Source: Ceratotherium simum simum (lineage: Eukaryota > Chordata > Mammalia > Perissodactyla > Rhinocerotidae). Taken from it: DNA of 64,000 nucleotides. Location of the stretch: NCBI RefSeq assembly GCF_000283155.1, contig NW_004454266.1, positions 785,131-849,130 of the forward strand. The letters are read 5' to 3'. This document shows, piece by piece, positions 1 to 13,859 of this stretch (the first letter of the stretch is position 1; each line of letters begins with the position of its first letter). Under the pieces are notes generated by a model, which did not search any database, was not told the origin of the DNA, and was given only the letters and a program-made list of their open reading frames with translations. The translations under genes and the position numbers were made by a program.

Positions 1-3000
1 GATACAAAACAAAAAAGATGTAATTGTGACATCAAAACATAAGATGTATGTGCAAGAAAGTATGAAACTGAAGTTAAGTTGTTACCATGCTAAAATAGAC
101 TGTTACAACTATAAGATGTTTTATGTAATTCTTATGGTAACTACCAAGCAAAAACCTCTAGTAGATATACAAAAAATAAAGAGAAGGGAATCAAAGCAGA
201 ACATCATCAAAACACAAAGGAACACAGCAAGAGAGGAAAAAAAGAAAGAAAGGACCTACCTGCAAACATCCAGAAAACAATCAACAAAATTGCAACAGTA
301 AGCTCTTCCTTAGCCATAATCACTTTAAACATATGTGAACGAAATTCTCTAATGAAAAGACAAATAGTGGCTGAACGCATAAAAAAATGACCCAACTACA
401 TGCTGCCTATGAAAGACTAACTCTACTTTTAAGAACCCATACAGACTGACAGTGAAGTGATGGAAAAAGATATTCCAAGGAAATGGAAATGAAAAGAAAG
501 GAAGGGTAAGTATATGTATACCAGAAAAAGTAGACTTTAAGTCAAAAACTGTAACAAGAGACAAAGAAGATCATTATATTATAAAGGGACCAGTTCATCA
601 AGAAAATATAACAATTGTAGGTATTGATGCATCCAACATTGGATCACCTAAATATATAAAGCAAATATTAACAGATGTGAAGGGAAAAATACACTCTAAT
701 ATAATAATAGTTGGAGACTTCAATACTCTGTTTTCAATAATGGATCAATCACCCAGAAGAAATCAATAATGAACTATTGGACTTGTATTACACATTCAAG
801 ACCAAGTGGACAGCCATAAAACAGAACATTTCATTCAGCAGCAGTAGAATACATATTCTTCTCAAGTGTACATGAAACATTCTCCAAAATACATCTCCCT
901 GAGACAAGTCTTAAGAAATTTAAGAATATTGAAATTATATCAAATACCTTTTCTCTCCACAATAGAATGAAATTAGAAATCAAGGACCAGAGGAAAACTG
1001 GAAAATTTATAAATATGTGGAGATTAATCAACACACTCCTGAAAAACCAATTGGCCAAAGAAGAATCAATGGGAAATAAAAAAAAAATCTTGAGAAAAAT
1101 GAAAGTGGAAATACAAAATACCAAACTTTATGGAATGCAACAAAGCAGTTCTAGGAGCGAAGTTTATAATGATAAATGCCTACATTATGAATAAAGAAAG
1201 ATCTCAGATAAACAATCTAACTTTATACTTAAGGAATAGAAAAAGAAAAACAGACAAAGTCCAAAGTTAGTAGAAGAAATTAACATCAGTCTTAGGAGAA
1301 ATAAATGAAATAGAGATTAGAAAGACAATAGAAAATATCAATGAAACTAAGAGTTGGTTTTTTGAAAGATTAACAAAATTGATTTGAAAGATTAACAAAA
1401 TTAAAAAACTGTCATCTAGACTAAGAAAAAAAAGATAAGGCTCAAATAAATAAAATCAGAAATAAGAGAGGAGACATTACAACTGATACCACAGAAATAC
1501 AAAGGATCAAAAGAGACTACTGTGAAAAATTATATGCCAACAAATTGTATAACCTGGAAGAAATGGATAAATTCCTAGAAATATGAAACCTACCAAGACA
1601 GAATCATGAAGAAATAGAAAATATGAACAGAACAATAATGAATAAAGAGATTGAATCCATAATCAAAAATCTCCCAACAAAGCACAGCCCAGGATCAGAT
1701 GGCTTCACTGGTCAATTTTATCAAAGAGTCAAAGAAGAATTAATACAAATCCTTCTCAAACTATTCCAAAAAATTGAAGAAGAGGGAACACTTCCGAAAT
1801 CATTTTATGAGACCAGCATTACAATGATCCAAAACTCAGACATGGGCAAGAAAAGAGAATTACAGGCCAATATTCTGGATTAACATAGATACAAATTTCC
1901 TCACAAAAATAGCAAATGAAATTCAACATCACCTTAAAAGAATCATTTACAATGACTAAATGGAATTTATCTTTGGGATGCAAGAAATGTTTCACATATG
2001 CAAATCAATTAATGTGATACACCACATTAACAGAATGAAGGATGAAATTATATGTTCATTTCGATAGATGCAGAAAAAGCATTTGACAAAATTCAACATC
2101 CTATCATGATAAAAGCTCTCAATGAATTAGGTATGAAAAGAATGTACCTCAACATAAGAAAGACCATCTATGAGAAGGTCACACCTAACGTCTTACTCAA
2201 AAGTGAAAGGCTAAAAATTTTTCCTCTACGATCAGGAACAAGACAAGATGCCTACTTTTGCCACGTCTATCCCATGTAGTACTGAAAATACTACAAAAGC
2301 AATGATAAAAGAAAAAGAAATAAGAGCATCCAAATTGGAAAGGAAAAAGTGAAATGATCTCAGTTTTCAGATGGTATGATCTCATATATAGAAAACACTA
2401 TAGGCTTCACAAAAAAACTGTTGGGACTAATAAAGGAATTCAGCAATTTGCAGGATACAAAATCAGCATACAAAAATCAGCTGCACTTCTCTACACTGGT
2501 GAACTATCTGAAAAAGAAATTAAAAAAATAATCCAATTTACGATAGTGTCAAAAACAATGAAATACTTAGGAATAAATTTAACAAAGGAAGTAAGAGATC
2601 TGCTCACTGAAAACCATAAAACATTGAGTAAAGAAATTGAAGACACAAATAAATGAAAAGCTATCTTGTGTTCATGGATTGGAAGAATTAATATTGTTAA
2701 AATGTCCATACTACCCAAAGCAATCTACAGATTCAATGCTATCTCTATCAAAATACCAGCCACATTTTACAGCAAAAAAAATCAACTATGAAATTCATAT
2801 GAACCATAAAAGATCCCAAATAACCAAAGCAATATTGAGGTAGAAGAACAAAACTAGAGGCATCACACTTCCTGATTGCAAATTATGTTACAAAGGTACA
2901 GTAATCAAAACAGCATGGTACTGGCATAAAAACAGACACATAGACCAATAGAACAGAATGGGGAGCCCAGAAATAATCCCACAAATACATAGTCAACTAA

Positions 3001-4575
3001 TCTTTGAGAAGGGCACTGAGAATAAACCATGGGAAAAGGATTGTCTCTTCAGTAAATAGTGTTGGGAAAACTGGATATCCACATGCAAAAGAACGAAATT
3101 GGACTCTTATCTTACACCATACAGAAAAGCAACTCAAAACATGAAAGACTTAAACATAAGACCTGAAACTGTAAAACTCATAGAAGCAAACATCGGGGAA
3201 AAGCTCCTTGACATTGGTCTTGGCAATAATTTTTTGGATCTTGCAACAGAAACAAAAATAAACAAGTGGCACATCAAACTTGAAAGTTTCTGCACAGCAA
3301 AGGAAACATTCAACAAAATGAAAAGACAACCTACATAACTGGAGAAAATATTTGCAAACCACACATCTGATAAGAAGTGAATATATAAATATATAAGGAC
3401 CTCATACAACTCAATAGCAAAAAAACAAATAACCCATTTTAAAAATGGGCAAAGGATCCTTGAATAGACATTTCTCCAAAGAAGATATTCAAATGGCCGA
3501 TAGGTAAATAAAAGGTGCTCAACATCACTAACCATCAGGGTAATGAAAATTAAAATCACAATTAGATAGCACCTAACATCTATTACAGTAACTATTATCA
3601 AAAAGATAAGAAATAAGTGCTGCTGAGGATGTGGAGAAGTGGGAACCCTTGTACACTGTTGGTGGGAATGTAAACTGTTACAGTCATGATAGAACACAGT
3701 ATGGAGGTTCCACAGAAAATTAAAAATAGAACTACCACATGATCCAACAATTCCACTTCTGGATATACATCTGAAGTAAATGAAATCACTATCTTGAGAG
3801 ATGTCTGCACCCCCTTGTTTATTGTAGCACTATTCACAATAGCCAAGACACGGAAAGAACATAAGTGTCCACTGACAGATGAATTAATCAAGATGTGAGA
3901 TATACATACATATTTAAAATATATATCTTTACATATATAACAGATATATCAAGAAATTGTATATAATGATATATTGATATATGCAAAATAAAATGTATAA
4001 TGTAATTATATATTAATAACTAATAACATAATAGTAATAATCAATATTATAAAATATTACATATATAATGGAATGTTATTCAATCATAAAAAAGACAGAA
4101 ATTCTGTAGTTGTGACAATATGGATGAACTTGGAGGGTATTACGCTAAGTTAAATAAATCAGACATAGAAAAATGTTTATGATCTCACTTGCATGTGGAA
4201 TCTAAAAAAAAAGTCAAACTCATAGAATGAGTGGATTGGTGGTTGCCAGCAGCTGGGGAATGGTGAAATGGGGAGTTGCAGGTGAGAAAGTACAAACTTT
4301 CTGTTATAAGATGAATGAGGTCTGAGGATTTAATGTAGAGCATGGTGACCCTAGTAAATAATACACTATTGTATACTCGAAATTTGCTAAGAGAGTATAT
4401 CTTAAGTCTTATCACCAAAAGAAAAAAAAAAGGTAAGGATGTGACATGAGAGATGTGTTAACTAACTTGATTGTGGTATCCATTTCACAATGGGTATGTA
4501 TATCAAATCATTACACGTATACTTTCAATATATTATAATTTTATTTGTCAATTTTACCTCAATAAATCTGGGGAA
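1..4575 (+). mobile_element. Old LINE-1 (L1M/L1MA-like), sense on +, 5' part outside window
   Basis: A LINE-1 with decayed ORF2. The endonuclease N-terminus is recognisable near 290-400. A reverse transcriptase piece at 1623-1883 carries the L1-type motif [12 protein letters not shown], and 2052-2279 carries SIDAEKAFDKIQ. The catalytic FADD box near 2360 reads FSDG, so the enzyme is dead. The C-terminal segment is at 3099-3338 ([16 protein letters not shown]), followed by 3460-3900, which matches the usual L1 end of ORF2. The 3' UTR contains the typical 'gtggttgccagcagctgggg' stretch near 4240 and ends in 'cctcaataaatctgggg'. Many stops and frameshifts interrupt it, and an AT-rich expansion lies at 3895-4075. 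The subfamily assignment is by eye. Confidence 0.9.
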
Positions 4576-4978
4576 AAATATGGTATAGCAAGATTAAGTA
4601 GGACACTACTTTAAGCTCAGCTTCTTTGAACACAAGCTCCTTCAAACTTCTTTCAATTATTAGAGTTTGTAAAGAGAGACAGCGAAAGAGAGACAGCGAG
4701 AGAGAAATAAGAGAGAGAAAGTTACTAAACTTCATGACAGAAGACAAGGCTTTTGAGCCAAGGCCAGATCAGCTGATTTTACAGGAGCACTCCAGGCTCT
4801 GCTAATTAGAACAGTTTCAACTGTTACAGTTTACAGTTCCATTTTACTGGTTTTAAAACAGAGACATGAAAACACCCTTCTCAAAGCTTGTCAAGAGACC
4901 AGTGACTATGGCCAAGACAATGAGAACCAAGAAACCCCATTTGATGGCTGTACTCCTTAACTTGGAATCCATAAGATA
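4576..4978. repeat. Left arm flank of an inverted repeat
   Basis: About 400 bases directly after the LINE-1 3' end. Read in reverse complement they match 21945-22317, which also sits directly after the 3' end of the other LINE-1. Shared landmarks include 'tggtatagcaagattaag', 'agagtttgtaaagagag' with a GA/CT-rich tract, 'gagccaaggccagatca', 'gtttacagttccatttta' and 'ccatttgatggctgta'. Similarity stops at about 4978, just after 'aacttggaa'. No coding capacity was seen. Confidence 0.8.
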
Positions 4979-5640
4979 GCCTGAGGCAGAGATAGAAAAC
5001 TGACTGAGGTGAAGAAATTATATTCCTTAGTGTGACTAGAGAAAGCTCCATCTGGTTTTCTAGGGAGAATGGTATTTATTTTCCAAAACCTAAGTGCATT
5101 GAGGAAATAATGCAAGGTATGCTAACAGAGGAAGGAAAGGAAAAGATATTTCTACATTTCAGAGAGAAGGGACAGTTCTGTAGATTTCACGAATAATTAG
5201 AAAGTGAGGAGTCTGCTCTCTTGCAGTGCTTTAGGGAGGTGAGGAAATTTCCCCGGAAAAATTGTGATGTGTGGAACTTAGGGAGGCTGGATACTAGGCT
5301 CTGTTTGCCAGACTCAGATTCCTGTGACAGGTTGTCACAGAGGTAACTAAATTTGATGCATGTGGATTTCAGTCATAACTAGCCAGGCCTAAAGACTGGA
5401 GAGCTCCACAAAATATTTTGACTTACATAGAACTCTTGGGATTTTGAGTGATGCTGGGGATTGGAGAAAAAGAAACATTAAGTAACTTTCAAATGGTCTC
5501 CAGCTAGTAAGTGCTGGAAATGGGTTTCGAACCCAGAAATACCTACTCCAGAGCTAACCTCTTAAGACTTTCTGCATGAGTTGACAAGACAGGGTAGAAA
5601 GTTCTCATATACACTTTACTCGGCTTCCCCTAAAGTTAAC
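4979..5640. other. Intergenic, with a probable MIR remnant
   Basis: No gene is visible. Around 5480-5545 the segment 'cagctagtaagtgctggaaatgggtttcgaaccca' style sequence resembles the conserved core of a MIR SINE on the + strand. The rest is unrecognised. Confidence 0.4.
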
Positions 5641-6130
5641 ATCTTACAAAACCAAGGCACATTTGTTAAAACCAAAAATTAAGGTGAGTATAGCACTGTT
5701 AATTAAAGTATGGACTTTATTCAGATTGTACTAGTTTATCAAGTAATGTCCTATTTTTTGTTCTAGGATCTAATCCAGGATACACAATTTCATTTAGTTG
5801 TCATGTCTCCTTAGCCCCCTCATATTGGTGATACTTTCTTGGTGTTTTTTTTTTTTTCTATTTTATGTCCTTGACAAGTTTGAGGAGTACTGTGCAAATA
5901 CTTCATAGATTGTCCCTCAATTTTGGTTGGTCTGATGTTTTCTCATGATTAGACTGGGGTTGTGAATTCTTTGAAAGACTGCCTCAGAAGTGAGGTGCTC
6001 TTCTCCCCACATCATATCACGAATACAGGATGTCAACATGACGTATTACAGTGTTGCCAACCTTGGTCACTTGGTTTCTGTGGTGTCTGCCAGGTGTCCC
6101 CACTGTAAAGCTATTATTTTCCCTTTTGTT
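5640..6130 (-). mobile_element. Ancient LINE-1 3'-region fragment, antisense
   Basis: The stretch with 'ttagttgtcatgtctcctta', 'ccttgacaagtttgaggag', 'ttggtctgatgttttctcat' and 'ggtgtctgccaggt' matches, from memory, a widespread old mammalian repeat that I believe is an L1M-class 3' region read antisense. A sense copy of the same family lies at 38820-40200. The exact family is uncertain. Confidence 0.45.
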
Positions 6131-6599
6131 CTCTGTTTTTTGAAAATTACGCACTAATGTAATTCACTTGCTAGCTATGTATGGGGCCTTCCCCCTGGGA
6201 AATTTTCCCCTTAGCCCTCTGCAGTGTCTTTCTCTCTGTTGACAGACAGAGCAGTTCTTGTTGGCATTTTGTGCCTCACAGGGTGCAAGAGGAATATGTC
6301 TATGTTTAGCCCATCTCTGCATTACTGCAACCCCACATGTCCACTCATTTCATGGACCCAGGTGGCCATCTAAAGGGCGTGCACCAACAGGTCCACTTGG
6401 TCATTCCAATCACCTTCCAAATCTGGAAGGGAGTTCTTCTGATGAGCATCGACATGTTTTACTTCCAGTCAGCTTCCAAACATGGAAGGGGGTTCTTCTA
6501 ATGAGCATCAACATGTCCTACTTTAACGTACTCCTTAAATCCCAAGAGTGATTTCCATAAGGCCATGCCCCATACAGGTATCCCTTTAATGGTACAGTT

Positions 6600-8560
6600 T
6601 TCCATTGTCTATCTACCTGACCAAATGGCTGTGCCATTGGCTACAGCCCTCGAGTCAGTAAAAACCCAAACATAGGGGTTTTTACCATTGCTCAATTCTT
6701 CCGTCACTGCTATGAATACAGCATGCAACTCAGCCCACTGAGCTCATCTATTCTTGCCTTCTTCAGTCAGAGTCTTGCCATTAGCTGGTCTTAATATGAC
6801 AGCTTTCCAAATGGGATATTGTCCAGTCATCTTGGAACTACCATCTATAAACCAAGGACGTCTTCATTGTTTAATTGACGACTGTTTATTGGGCACTGCC
6901 CACATGGCAATCAGTTCCAGCAGCTCCTCAGGTGGCTCCAAATTTGGTCCTAGAGCAAAAGAGGCTACATGCTCGTGGATATGGTGGGTGCCTCTTTGCA
7001 TCCTCCTGGCAGTATGCTCCTGTATAAACCATTTCCATTTTATTATGGAACTCTTCTGGGCACTGCCTTTCTTATTAGAGTGTTTCTCTAACATCACCAA
7101 GATATTATGGGTATTTCAGGTTTTATGATTATTTTGTGTCCTTCAGGCACTGACACAGTCTCAGTTAATGCCCAATAGCAGGCTAATAATGTCTCTCAAA
7201 TGAAGTGTATTAGGCAGCAGCATCTGGAGATTTTCTGGTCCAAAATTCCCAACTGTCGCTGCTGGGAGGCATTCATCAGCTTTTGCCATAAGCTCCAGTC
7301 TGCATGATTATGGGTGACAGACACTTCCAAAATCGTACCTGAGTGGGGGGTCATAAGAGCCCAAAGGCATTGAGAAAGCTACCATCTTTTGTAATTTAGA
7401 CATGATCTGCTTTTGTTCAGGTCCCCACTCAAATATAGATTTCTTTCAGGTAGTCATACAGATGAGAGCTAACAACATTCCCAGATGTGAAATATGCACT
7501 CTCCAAAATCCAAATAACCCAACCAAAACTTGGGCTTCTTGTTTGGTCCTATGGGTGAGTAGTGACAACGGTTTATTTTTAGTCACCTGTGGAATACCCC
7601 AGACGGCTCCTGCCCAGGTTATTCCTAAGAATTTCACTGTTTTGGGCAGACCCTTGGACCTTTGCTGGATTTATTAGCCAGCCCCGTTAGTAAAGTGTGT
7701 CACTATTCCATTCAAATCAGTCCTGGCCTGCTCTTCAGTTTCCAATATTATCATAATGTCGTCAGTATAGTGTATTATTACACTTGAGACTTGCATCAAG
7801 TCCAAATCCCTTGTGCCAAAATTATTACAATAAGCCAGTGAGTTAAGATAATCTTGTGGCAGCACAGTAAAAGTAAATTGGGATCCTTCCCATGTGAAGG
7901 CAAACTGTGTTGGCTCTTTTCTGAGATCAAGATAGAGAAGAAATCATTTGCAAGTTCAATCACTAAGAACCAACCTCCATTATCCTGCTGTATTTTCTGT
8001 ATGGTTGAAACCACGTCTGTACTGCTGAGGCTATGAGTGGTACAACCTTATTTAAACTTTAATAGTCTACTGTTAGTCTCCATGAGCCACCCACCTTTTT
8101 CACAGGCCACACAGAGCCACTGGACAGTGAATTTGTTGGTGCCATGACTCCAACTCATAACATATTGTTAATTAAAGTGGTAAACTCTTTTTGCCCACCA
8201 AGTATTATATATTGTTTTAAGTTAACCACCTGCATGGGCTTGGGCAGTTCTAATGGTTTCCATTTAGCATGTCCAATTAAAACTGGTCTGACAGCAGACT
8301 GCCATGGCTTTTGTTTTACAATGTTATGTAGGGGAAGCAATCTCCAGTTAGACATAACATCTATCCCAATAATACATTCAGGTAAAGGAGATGTGACCAC
8401 CTCACACAAAATCTGTTCAAAAGCTCCAATTATCATCCAAATTTTTACCTTAATCCCATCTCCATATCCTTCCTATCTAACCTTAGCCTCCGTTAAGACT
8501 TCACCAACAGGTTTTGGAATCACAATGCATTGAGCTCCTATATCAAAGAGTCCCAGAAAA
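6600..8560 (-). pseudogene. ERV-A pol remnant (protease, RT, RNase H)
   Basis: Decayed retroviral pol on the - strand. The protease active-site region reads D-I-G-A near 8540 instead of the usual D-T/S-G-A. RT sequence at 8155-8436 includes GHAKWKPLELP and VVNLKQY, which resemble the segment leading into retroviral RT domain 1. At 7674-7865 the RT catalytic region reads IIHYTDDIM, in the place of the retroviral YxDD box, and is preceded by LPQDYLNS. RNase H is recognisable by TDSRAVANG around 6640 and by VGHVDAH further along. Several stops make it non-functional. Domain limits are approximate. Confidence 0.75.
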
Positions 8561-8569
8561 GTTTCTTCC

Positions 8570-9144
8570 CCTCCCCCTGGCATTTTACTCACACTTGTGC
8601 ATATGGCCTTGAGTCCTTGGCTAGGGGTGGAACCAGACGATCCTGGTCTCTATGTCAATCTTTACCTTGGTTAATCTTCCTAACCGCTCCTAATCGCTCC
8701 AGGAGATTCCCCGTCTGGTTTCTCAAACTAATCTTTGCCTTCTGGCTTAAATTCCTCCAAACAGGGATAAATAGATTAGACTTATTTGAGGCCCTTTAAT
8801 GTTGGGGGACTAGCAAGGGGTCCCATTGGTCCACCCTATCTCTGGTAGTGTTGCATCAACACCTTCATTTTAACTCTATCAATGTTCACTTTATTCATTC
8901 CATTTTTCAAGAAGCGTCTGAAGACTCTCACCCTGCTAGGTCACATCCTTGACTCTCCCCTTTGTCTCTCCCTCTTTTCTTAATTACTGTAATGTTGTTG
9001 GTATTAGTAAGAACTATACAGGGAAGCTGAAACAGCAAATTTGATAAGACTTCTAGAACTGTTGTCCAATTTTGTAGCAGTAAATTTACACGGGGTTTCC
9101 GTGCAACAGGGGCCCCCTTAATCACAGCATTTATCATAACCTGG
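8570..9144 (-). pseudogene. ERV-A gag remnant, proximal to pol
   Basis: The - strand frame spanning 8928-9144 has no stop and lies directly upstream of the protease, the expected place for capsid and nucleocapsid. I did not see an intact CCHC zinc knuckle. Assignment rests on position and on reading-frame continuity with 16642-16825 on the other side of ERV-B. Confidence 0.5.
9141..9144. repeat. Target-site duplication of ERV-B, left copy (ctgg)
   Basis: The four bases CTGG immediately precede the 5' LTR and recur immediately after the 3' LTR at 16638-16641. A 4-bp duplication is typical of gammaretrovirus-like (class I) integration. Confidence 0.75.
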
Positions 9145-9545
9145 TGTTGGGACCTAGGGCAGGCCACCCCAAAATATCCCATGGTAGTATATTGATTACT
9201 TTGAATTAAAGTTACTTGAGAAGCAAAAAGGGCATTCTGACCCTCCTGTCTCTGGTCCCCCTAAAAGCTGGAAATAAATCTCTCATGTGAAAGATGCTCT
9301 TCCTGCATCCTTATCACCAGAGCTAGAGAATTTTGGGCTAAGAAGCCTATATAAACAAATCTTACTAATTGACTACTTCAAGCCTAAACTCTACTTAAAT
9401 TCCTCACTAATTACATACCTCAATTATACGTACATAATTAAATTGGGGTTGTCTCCTGTTAATCTGGTTTTGTGTCAATTTTAATGTTAGTCTAGTAGAA
9501 AGAACACAAGAAGAATAGAAGGGGGCAATTTCCCCCTCCCCAACA
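9145..9545 (+). mobile_element. ERV-B 5' LTR
   Basis: A 401-base LTR beginning TGTTGGG and ending CAACA, in the same orientation as 16130-16637. It contains a TATA box (tatataaa, 9348-9355), and AATTAAA further on could serve as a polyadenylation signal. Compared with the 3' LTR it lacks about 107 bases between 'cacctcaa' and 'gtacataatta'. By hand alignment the first 210 bases differ at about 38 positions, so the provirus is old. Confidence 0.85.
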
Positions 9546-12500
9546 ATTTTGGCAATCCAACCAGGAGATTTTACCAACTGGAAAACTGCTTTCTCCCTTG
9601 GGCTACTGCAAATGAAGAAATCATGGGACATCTGACACAGAAGACGGCAAAAGGTAATCTTTCTTACCATTTCAGCCTCCCAGATCTCTATCTGGAGAGT
9701 CTGATGGGAATAAAAGTGGTGAGAATATCTTTTTTTGTCCTTCTAAATTTAGACTAGCAGGAGAAAATATTTGTGAAACTAGTTTCTTGGACAAAATGAC
9801 TCTAGCAAAGACTTGGAAGGAGCACTCTTGATTTTGTTGATTCTTTCTTCTCAGAGATGGTCTTTTGTCTCTGCCAGCCAGAGGATGAATATGCATCTGG
9901 TGGGGAGCCAAATAGGCTGTGGATCCAAGCGGAGGGAATCTGAACACCCTATTCTGCTCAAATGAGGGAAAACACGTGACTCCCTGTCATTCTCTGTGTT
10001 AAAAACAGGGCCCCTCATAGTTCTTAGAATAACTCTGGGAGTAAACTTTTTAAATCTAGTGAGGGCTGCGAACTTTGCACTCTCCTTTGGAGATGGTTAA
10101 GCCATAAAACGTCTTATTGGTTTGAGTCGCTATTAAGATCCTACTAGTCAATGGCCAGATGATGGATCCTTTAAATTGCAAAACCTTCTAAATGGAAAAA
10201 AAAAAATTAGAGAGCTCTTATACTGGTAATATGCCTAGCCATTGAGACTCTCTTAATAAGATGAAAAGACAGAAATTAGAACAAAAGTCCAAATCTACTC
10301 AGACTCCTTCTTGTTTGTCCTGAGACATTTTCAGGTATTGTAAAAAATTCAGGGAATTGGAGATACAGTTGTCTAGCACTTAAGAAGAAAAAGGAAAATT
10401 ATGTAATATACCAGCAAGATTAGGGACTCCCTAACAAGAGTAGAGAACAAAAATTGAGACTCAACACAAAGATCCAACATAAAATCCCCTCCTTAAAATC
10501 CAGCCCCATCTGCCTGTTTTAACTTCCTTTTCCTACAAGATTTACAGAAAACATTCCAGCCTAATCTCTAAGAGTATACTGGTTACTCATGTCAATTCTA
10601 AAAGCTGGAAAATAAATTAAACAGAATCACCCGGGACAAGCAGAAGGCTTGCTTTGCTGAGCTCTATAATCAGGCTCTGCCAGCTTCATGCCTTCCTGCG
10701 CAATATCCTTAGTGGATACATCCTAGAACCCCCTCCCAGGGAATCCCTGTCCCCTGGACAACAGCCCTTTTACCTCCACTCAATGGCCATTCTGTAATGC
10801 CAAGTCTAAGGAGAAAAGTAAAATGTCACATTGTCCGTTCCTTTCCATATCCAGACCCATTGAATATTTACCTTTTCTCTCCCAAAGATAACTATTACCT
10901 CTTGCTTATCTCATTTTATGTCCTAGAGGCTTGGCTTAACTTTCTGCCTGCCTGTGCCATACAGGCTGTCAGTTCTTTCTTTTTGCTATGTTTGGGAATA
11001 ACTCTGGATCTTGGGAAAGTAATAATCTTTGAGGATACCTCTTGGGTCCATGGAGTTGTTTAATGCTGCCAGAAATATTTACTGTTTGTCCCAGCTGAAA
11101 ACTGACAAGATATTTAGAAGGATTTTTTTTTTCTTTTTTAGTAGCTCTATGGTCAAAAATTGGCTAAATTGAAAGCTGATATTCAGAGTCTGATGGGAAT
11201 TTTTTTATAGGCCTTCTTCCCTCAGTTAAAATAAAACTGTGTACCCCGAGAGAAAGAAGCAAATAAGGGATAATGTGATGGGATGGGTAGATCAACCTAG
11301 ATATCCTTTAAGTTACCACACAATTTCTGAGGAGTTGAGAACAACTGTCTTTGTCTTACAAATCTTTGCAAAACTGAAAATTCAGCTCTAAAAGCAGTTC
11401 AGATTCCACCCATTCCCTTTCCCCAATCCCAAAACCTCCCTTAGTTATCTCAAAAGGCTTGTAACCTCTCCAGGAACTTTTATTTAGACCAGCCTCAATT
11501 TCTAAGGCTGAAAGGAAAATTATCCCAAAACTCCCAGGAAAAAAATTGTATTTTTTTCTCTCTGTCCTTTAAAGTTGTAAATTTTATCATGTCTTTAGAA
11601 GGCAAACACCCTAGAAAATAACAGCCCACAAATGCCTGAGACTAAACCTGGCTAACTCAATCAGTAAAGCCTGAAGTTAAAAAAAAAAAAAAAGGAGAAA
11701 AATGTTTTGTTTTAAATGCAGGCTGCTAGAGAGGCTCTTTCACCCCAAACCTAAGTCACAGCCTCCTTGTCTAAGGCAAATATAAATCTTAAAAATCTTT
11801 TCCACAAATATTAACAAAAAAAACTTTTAAGTAGGAAACCTTAACTTGTTCCATCTGCTAGAGACATAATTATTTACAAACTAGTGAGTTTTGTATTGTA
11901 CTTGATTCAGGGCTGAAATTTTAAAATAAAAGTGATAAGATTTCTGTTTGTGTCTGTCTATATATATTTATGTATGCTACAGATATTTTTCCTCCTTGGG
12001 ATGGTATTAACAAAATTAATTTCTGAAGAGCTCTATTTAATTTAAGTAAATCTTTATATAAATTATTTCTAAATATAATAAAAACTAACTCAAATGTTTT
12101 CCAAGTACACATGATATAAAATAATCTTTGGTAAATAAAAACTTGCTTGAGTTTGTTGGTTTAATTAAAACAAGCATGGCTTTAGAGTTATCAACACTGG
12201 ATACAATGTAAACATGCAACTTTTATTCTACCTGGGTTATTAGCCAAATAAACTCATGTTATCTCTATTACAAAATTTGTCAACAAAAATATAACTTAAG
12301 ATGATAGCTAACTGCTTTAACGTCTCATGAAATTTTCATGAATAATCTAAGTCTGATTGTTAAGAACAAATGAATTACATAGATATTACTGCAATAAGAA
12401 TTTTTAGATCCAATAATTACGTTTTATGAGACGTGTACTTAAAAATAACTTCCCTGAGTCTTTTTGATGACTTAAAACTTTAGAGTTTTACTAGGTAAGG

Positions 12501-13859
12501 TTGAGTAATGAACTGTTCATTGAATATCTAGATCATTTCCAGATAAGGTAAAATAATAGAACATTAATTACTGAACAGTGGTTTATCTGCTTTTGACGTA
12601 TTACAGAAAAAAACTAAAAGACACATTGGGGTCTATTAAAAAACATGTTCTGTGCTTTATTTAAAGACTGTACTATAAAAAATATGTTTATAGAAATTAT
12701 AAAATGTATTCATAAATTTGTCAATCTATAGAATGTAAGCATAACTTACAGTTCATAATTCTTACTTAGTTTTCACTTGAAATTAAAGTTTTTAGGGGTT
12801 AAAGTTTTTAATTAATATATGTAATTAAAGCTTCTAAAAATAATAAGGGAAAAAATCACTGTATGCAGGGAAAATAAGATTGCATGTTTGATTAAAAAGT
12901 GTATGAGAAATGTAAATATATCTTGTTGATAAAAAAAAATTTTGTCCCAAAATAAAGCTGGTTATTTCTGAATCAAAAAAGAGCTTAAGTGACAAACTAC
13001 AAAGGAAATGGAAAGTTATAGAAGGCTTATGGAAAAGGAATCTTTGGAAAGAGATTTTATGCATGGTCATGGCTAACTAATATTGGAATGAATTTAATTA
13101 AGAAAATGAGTTTTAATATCAAAAGTAAGCTGGTACAAAATTAAAATTTTGTTTTCTCTTTTTGTTAAAAAAAGAGAAAAAAATCTTAACTTGTGTGGTC
13201 AAGTTAGCTAAAATTAAAATTATACTTTAAAAATTTTTAAAATAAGCTTTAATATAAATAGTGTATTTATATAAAACTGGAACATAATTTTCTTTTCATC
13301 TCTTAAAAATTTTCTTGAAATATTGATCTATTCCTGATAAAAGATTACAAAAGGTTTTTCCTTACCTTTTTGTGTTTTATCAGAATTATTTCCTTTGCTT
13401 TATGTTAAAATCTGGAACTTTTCTATTAAAAGAGCAAAGGTTTTGCAGCTATGTAATTTGCTATATTTGCCTTTGAAATCATTTTGTCACTTTTATCAAA
13501 TAGATAATTAAATATTAAGTTCCATAGTGACCTCTGATCTTATTTAGGCAAATGTTTTGAAATTTCTTTGATATTTTTGATGAACTTCTCAAAATCAAAT
13601 TCTAAATGAAGTCTTTTTTGAAACTCTAACTTTAGGATTTTTCAGAGGATCCCTGAAACATATCAAAAGATTTGTTCTCTCTCTTTATAAAGAGGGATAT
13701 TAAATTAATTACACTTATTTGATATGTTAAATTACATGGTAAGCATTGTCAAATAAGAAATAACATTAATTCTTTTTAATGTTGTGTCTTTAGTTATATG
13801 GTATAAGAATTCCAGAAATTATGTGAAATTCCTGAAAATATAACATGTCTTGTAATACG
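9546..13859 (+). mobile_element. ERV-B internal region, leader to mid-pol, unreadable
   Basis: The interior of the provirus, starting with a primer-site-like stretch right after the LTR (attttggcaatccaacc); the matching tRNA could not be named. No frame longer than about 90 codons survives and I cannot place gag or RT confidently. From about 11600 to 13860 it is strongly AT-rich. The assignment depends on lying between the two LTRs and upstream of the integrase remnant. Other old repeats could be inserted here unseen. Confidence 0.55.

Larger units (their letters stand above)
6131..9144 (-). mobile_element. ERV-A, internal region (gag part, protease, RT, RNase H)
   Basis: Antisense ERV internal sequence. 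Reading right to left it holds gag-like sequence (about 9144-8570), protease (near 8540), reverse transcriptase (about 8440-7680), RNase H (about 7130-6600) and possibly the start of integrase. Stops and frameshifts are frequent. The gag end at 9144 is cut by the 5' LTR of ERV-B and appears to continue at 16642-16825, beyond that provirus. No LTR of its own was identified. It looks like a class I or related ERV, and the family is not named. Confidence 0.75.

Noticed and set aside
3134..3697. 187-codon frame on the - strand
   Set aside because: It is antisense to the readable LINE-1 ORF2 C-terminus on +; a shadow frame.
8144..8533. 129-codon frame on +
   Set aside because: Antisense to ERV-A protease/RT, which has recognisable motifs on the - strand.
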